Source: Rhodospirillaceae bacterium
GTDB taxonomy: Bacteria > Pseudomonadota > Alphaproteobacteria > MPNO01 > UBA2964
Assembly (NCBI GenBank): GCA_002712335.1
Contig: PATI01000066.1
Coordinates: 24,322-33,223 of the forward strand
Direction of reading: 5' to 3'
DNA length: 8,902 nucleotides
Positions 6,352 to 8,902 of this stretch are shown here, piece after piece (within the stretch, counting starts at the first letter, position 1; the number at the start of each line of letters is the position of its first letter). A model generated the notes under the pieces. The model was not told the DNA's origin and made no database searches. It worked only from the letters and a program-made list of their open reading frames with translations. A program made the translations under genes and the position numbers.

Positions 6352-7860
6352 ATGGCAGGCAGAAATCAACCTATACAAGACCTAAGGGAATGGATCGATG
6401 ATGTTGATGATCTCGGTGAGCTAGTAAGGGTAAATAAACCTGTAGATCGAGACGAGGAAATGGGAGCTATCGCCTATCTACTTGGCAAACAGCATCCCTC
6501 TCCTACCGTATTATTTGAAAACCCAAACGGCTTTGATGACAACAATCCAATTGGGGCAAGGCTACTATGGAATTTAGTTGGCCCAAGTATAAAGCGAATT
6601 GCGATTACGCTTGAGGAACCGGCGGACACCCCGACTATCGAACTTATTACTCGTGTAAAAGGAAAAATGGCCAACCGAATTCCTCCAAAAGAAGTCGCCA
6701 AGGAGGAGGCACCGGTGTTTGCGAATAGTCTCACCGGTGAAGATGTTGACCTTGATTTATTACCCATTCCTACGCACTGGCCTCTTGATGGGGGTAGATA
6801 TGCCGGCACTGGCGACTGTGTTATTACCCGTGACCCAGACAATGGCTATCTTAATGTCGGGACATACCGAATGATGCAACACAGCAAGAATGAAGTCGGT
6901 TTGCATCTTTCACCCGGGAAGGACGCCCGCCTCCACATTGAGCGATCGTGGGAAGAAGGAAAATCCGTGCCGGTTGCAGCCGCTTGGGGTGTAGACCCAC
7001 TATTCATGCTCGTGGGATCGCAGGGCTTTCCAAAAAATATTTCAGAATATGAATATATCGGAGGCCTCAAAGGGCAGGCGGTGCCCGTGGTGAAAGCTCA
7101 ACAAAGCGATCTTCTAATACCGGCAAACGCCGACCTTGTCATAGAGGGGGTTATCGAGCCTGAGGCGACACGAGCAGAAGGACCTTTCGGTGAGTTTACC
7201 GGTTACTATGGTTCACCAGTAGGAGAAGCGCCACTCGTGAAGGTTACCGCTATCCATTACCGAGATAATCCTATCCTGACCAATGCGTTGATGGCTGATT
7301 ATCCATCCTGTGAACAAAGCGGCTTTTTTGCAATAATAAGGTCAGCAAAGATTTGGGATGATCTAGATAAATTGGGAGTACCAGGAATTGCCGGAGTGTA
7401 TGCACATCCAGCTTCGGCAGGCGGCTATGGGTTAACTGTTGTCAGCCTCGAACAAAGATACGCCGGGCATGCTGCGCAGGTGCTTGCTCTTGCAGCCCAA
7501 GTACCGGGCGGGGCTTTTTTTACCAAATGGATCATTGCCGTAGACGAAGACGTCGACCCCAGTAACATGGATGAAGTGCTCTGGGCAATTGGAAGCAGAA
7601 GCAACCCGATCGATGATGTTGATTTGCTTCGCAATACTTGGAGTACCCCACTGGATCCTAGCCAGGGTGAACCCTCCTTGAGACCTTACGGTTCCAAGGC
7701 TCTTATTAATGCGTGCAAGAACCACAAGTACCGAGAAAGTTTTCCAAAACGAACTGTACTTAGAAAAGAAGTTTACCAAAAAGTTGCGGAACAGTGGAAA
7801 GATCTCGAACTACCTGGTGAAGTACCAAGTGTCACGGTATTTCAGGGTGAGAAAAACTGA
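6352..7860 (+). CDS. UbiD-family prenylated-FMN-dependent (de)carboxylase
   Basis: A 502-residue cytosolic enzyme, close to the usual length of UbiD (about 490-500). The family reversibly decarboxylates aromatic or alpha,beta-unsaturated acids using prenylated FMN made by UbiX; no ubiX is in this window. The cofactor and catalytic sites are visible: Asn168 and Tyr172-Arg173 in Asn-Val-Gly-Thr-Tyr-Arg, a likely metal/cofactor ligand His195, and the acidic pair Glu276 and Glu281 in Ala-Glu-Gly-Pro-Phe-Gly-Glu, giving the conserved Arg-Glu-Glu set of the family (Arg173, Glu277, Glu282 in fungal Fdc1). Glu232 or Glu234 in Ser-Glu-Tyr-Glu-Tyr may be the remaining ligand. Lacking a ubiquinone operon, it could be UbiD itself or, I think more likely, a catabolic relative such as a phthalate- or hydroxyarylic-acid-type decarboxylase; the substrate is unknown. 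It is convergent with a TPP-enzyme gene. Confidence 0.92.
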   Translation: MAGRNQPIQDLREWIDDVDDLGELVRVNKPVDRDEEMGAIAYLLGKQHPSPTVLFENPNGFDDNNPIGARLLWNLVGPSIKRIAITLEEPADTPTIELITRVKGKMANRIPPKEVAKEEAPVFANSLTGEDVDLDLLPIPTHWPLDGGRYAGTGDCVITRDPDNGYLNVGTYRMMQHSKNEVGLHLSPGKDARLHIERSWEEGKSVPVAAAWGVDPLFMLVGSQGFPKNISEYEYIGGLKGQAVPVVKAQQSDLLIPANADLVIEGVIEPEATRAEGPFGEFTGYYGSPVGEAPLVKVTAIHYRDNPILTNALMADYPSCEQSGFFAIIRSAKIWDDLDKLGVPGIAGVYAHPASAGGYGLTVVSLEQRYAGHAAQVLALAAQVPGGAFFTKWIIAVDEDVDPSNMDEVLWAIGSRSNPIDDVDLLRNTWSTPLDPSQGEPSLRPYGSKALINACKNHKYRESFPKRTVLRKEVYQKVAEQWKDLELPGEVPSVTVFQGEKN

Positions 7861-7881
7861 TCTTATAAAGATGAATTTTTT
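7860..7881 (+). terminator. Weak terminator-like hairpin between convergent genes
   Basis: ATCTT-ATA-AAGAT (7860-7872) is a 5-pair stem followed three bases later by six T residues (7876-7881). The stem is short with one GC pair, so efficiency would be low, but its position, starting at the ubiD-family stop, is right. Confidence 0.3.
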
Positions 7882-7887
7882 ACTCAC

Positions 7888-8902
7888 CTATTCAGGCATC
7901 GGCCTCGTCAGGTCGAAGCTGACAAGAATGTTGTAAGGTCTTAAACCAAAATTCATCCACCGCAACCCGTCACGTATAGATGGCTTTAAATCATTAAGGT
8001 CTCGGATCAAGCGATAGTTTATTCTTGAGGCGTTGAGCCAGGGCTCGGTCATATCTCCTGAATCACCAAAAAATTCCGTTTCTCCGGCATCCCCGCGATA
8101 TTCTGAGACTAACAGTAGAGGGATACCGAACGTGTAATGTCCACGCATAAGCTGGTATGTAGATGCGTAAAGGCCTAAATTTTCCATTATGGCGGCGGGT
8201 GTAAGCCCACCAAGCCATGCACCAGCACAAATTCCAACACCGGTACCCTCGTTTGCGACTGGTACGTATTGCATTGACTGCGCTTCCATGCACCGGCGTA
8301 TAGTATTTGCAAAACCACTACAGGGAAGCCCTACAACAAAGTTAACCATGTTTTCCTGCAAGCCATCAAAGAGCGTATCTCCAAAACTGTCGTGTTCACT
8401 AATTCTTGAAAAAACTGGATCTGGCTGCGGTGGTTCTCCGTGTTCCCGGGCGGAAGGTTTCAGTATGATTTTATTCTCTGTCTCCTCTATGTACCGGACA
8501 AAGCGGTACTTATTTTCCTTTCCATCCATAAGGGAAGTGCCCACAAAGGCTTGCTCATTATTAATTTTGGCAATGATAACGGTCGGACCAGTTTCATCTT
8601 CAACTCCTCCCCGCACTGCAATTTCGAACTCATCAACGTTTTTTACCTCGTAGACATTTTTAATACCCGAAGACCTTGCTACGCCGGCAATATCAATAAC
8701 ACCAGAAGAGAGCGATGCCGTATGCTTGCCTTTTCCTGTCGAAATATAACCTTCGTTATCGAGGATAACGACGCAAAGATTGGAGGATGCCGTTTGGGCA
8801 ATGGTTCCAAGAATTGAAAGATCAAAGAGTATTCCTCCGTCTCCGTCGAAGGCAATTATCTTGCGGTTTGGTAGTGCCATTGAGAGTCCTAAAGCATATG
8901 GC
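7888..8902 (-). CDS. TPP-dependent enzyme, PP domain then PYR domain (sulfopyruvate/phosphonopyruvate decarboxylase-like), 5' partial
   Basis: The frame stays open to the right edge, reading Tyr-Ala-Leu-Gly-Leu-Ser before the Met at 8880, so that Met is internal and the gene begins beyond the window. Numbering from it, residues 1-130 form the TPP-binding PP domain: Gly-Asp-Gly at 13-15 and Asp-Asn-Glu-Gly-Tyr at 41-45 are the magnesium/diphosphate motif with its usual spacing. After a Pro-rich linker (about 140-157), residues 160-330 resemble the PYR (alpha) subunit of sulfopyruvate decarboxylase, with the likely catalytic Glu211 in Asn-Glu-Gly-Thr-Gly-Val-Gly-Ile and a Gly-Ile-Pro-Leu-Leu-Leu-Val-Ser strand at 252-259. 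The family decarboxylates 2-keto acids to aldehydes, often with the two domains on separate chains or in PYR-PP order. Substrate is unknown. A second upstream PYR domain outside the window cannot be excluded. Confidence 0.85.
   Translation of the reverse strand, partial: PYALGLSMALPNRKIIAFDGDGGILFDLSILGTIAQTASSNLCVVILDNEGYISTGKGKHTASLSSGVIDIAGVARSSGIKNVYEVKNVDEFEIAVRGGVEDETGPTVIIAKINNEQAFVGTSLMDGKENKYRFVRYIEETENKIILKPSAREHGEPPQPDPVFSRISEHDSFGDTLFDGLQENMVNFVVGLPCSGFANTIRRCMEAQSMQYVPVANEGTGVGICAGAWLGGLTPAAIMENLGLYASTYQLMRGHYTFGIPLLLVSEYRGDAGETEFFGDSGDMTEPWLNASRINYRLIRDLNDLKPSIRDGLRWMNFGLRPYNILVSFDLTRPMPE

Noticed and set aside
8189..8817. Plus-strand open frames of 154 and 125 codons
   Set aside because: They are antisense to the TPP enzyme, whose motifs are unambiguous.

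Overview
The window looks like part of an alphaproteobacterial chromosome. It is Gram-negative by its outer-membrane PagL-type enzyme and probably glutathione-using by its class III alcohol dehydrogenase. The cold-shock protein and the PagL-type barrel resemble alphaproteobacterial versions. This assignment rests on protein resemblance from memory; no rRNA or tRNA gene is present to confirm it. The DNA is AT-rich and tightly packed. I see no insertion sequence, phage gene, CRISPR array or integration site.

Layout, left to right. (1) Positions 1-2764: the 3' end of one MFS transporter, overlapped by a complete homologous MFS transporter, then a fused SpmA-SpmB-type membrane protein; all three are on + and probably co-transcribed. 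(2) Positions 2872-3981: S-(hydroxymethyl)glutathione dehydrogenase (frmA/adhC type), a stand-alone glutathione-dependent formaldehyde detoxification gene. (3) Positions 4001-5582: a small divergent membrane-protein gene on -, then on + a PagL-like lipid A deacylase followed with no gap by a single-pass membrane protein of unknown function. (4) Positions 5583-6193: a non-coding leader with fold-back potential, a CspA-family cold-shock gene, and three consecutive hairpins, the first and last shaped like intrinsic terminators. (5) Positions 6352-8902: a UbiD-family prenylated-FMN decarboxylase on +, convergent with a thiamine-diphosphate enzyme on - that runs off the right edge. In the TPP enzyme the cofactor-binding (PP) domain precedes the pyrimidine-binding (PYR) domain on one chain.

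The genes do not form one pathway. The two most coherent groups are the PagL-like/unknown membrane-protein pair, which suggests an envelope function, and the convergent pair of decarboxylase-type enzymes, which suggests acid or keto-acid metabolism of unknown substrate. The least ordinary features are the PP-then-PYR domain order of the TPP enzyme, the long N-terminal extension of the PagL-like protein, and the foldable leader before the cold-shock gene.
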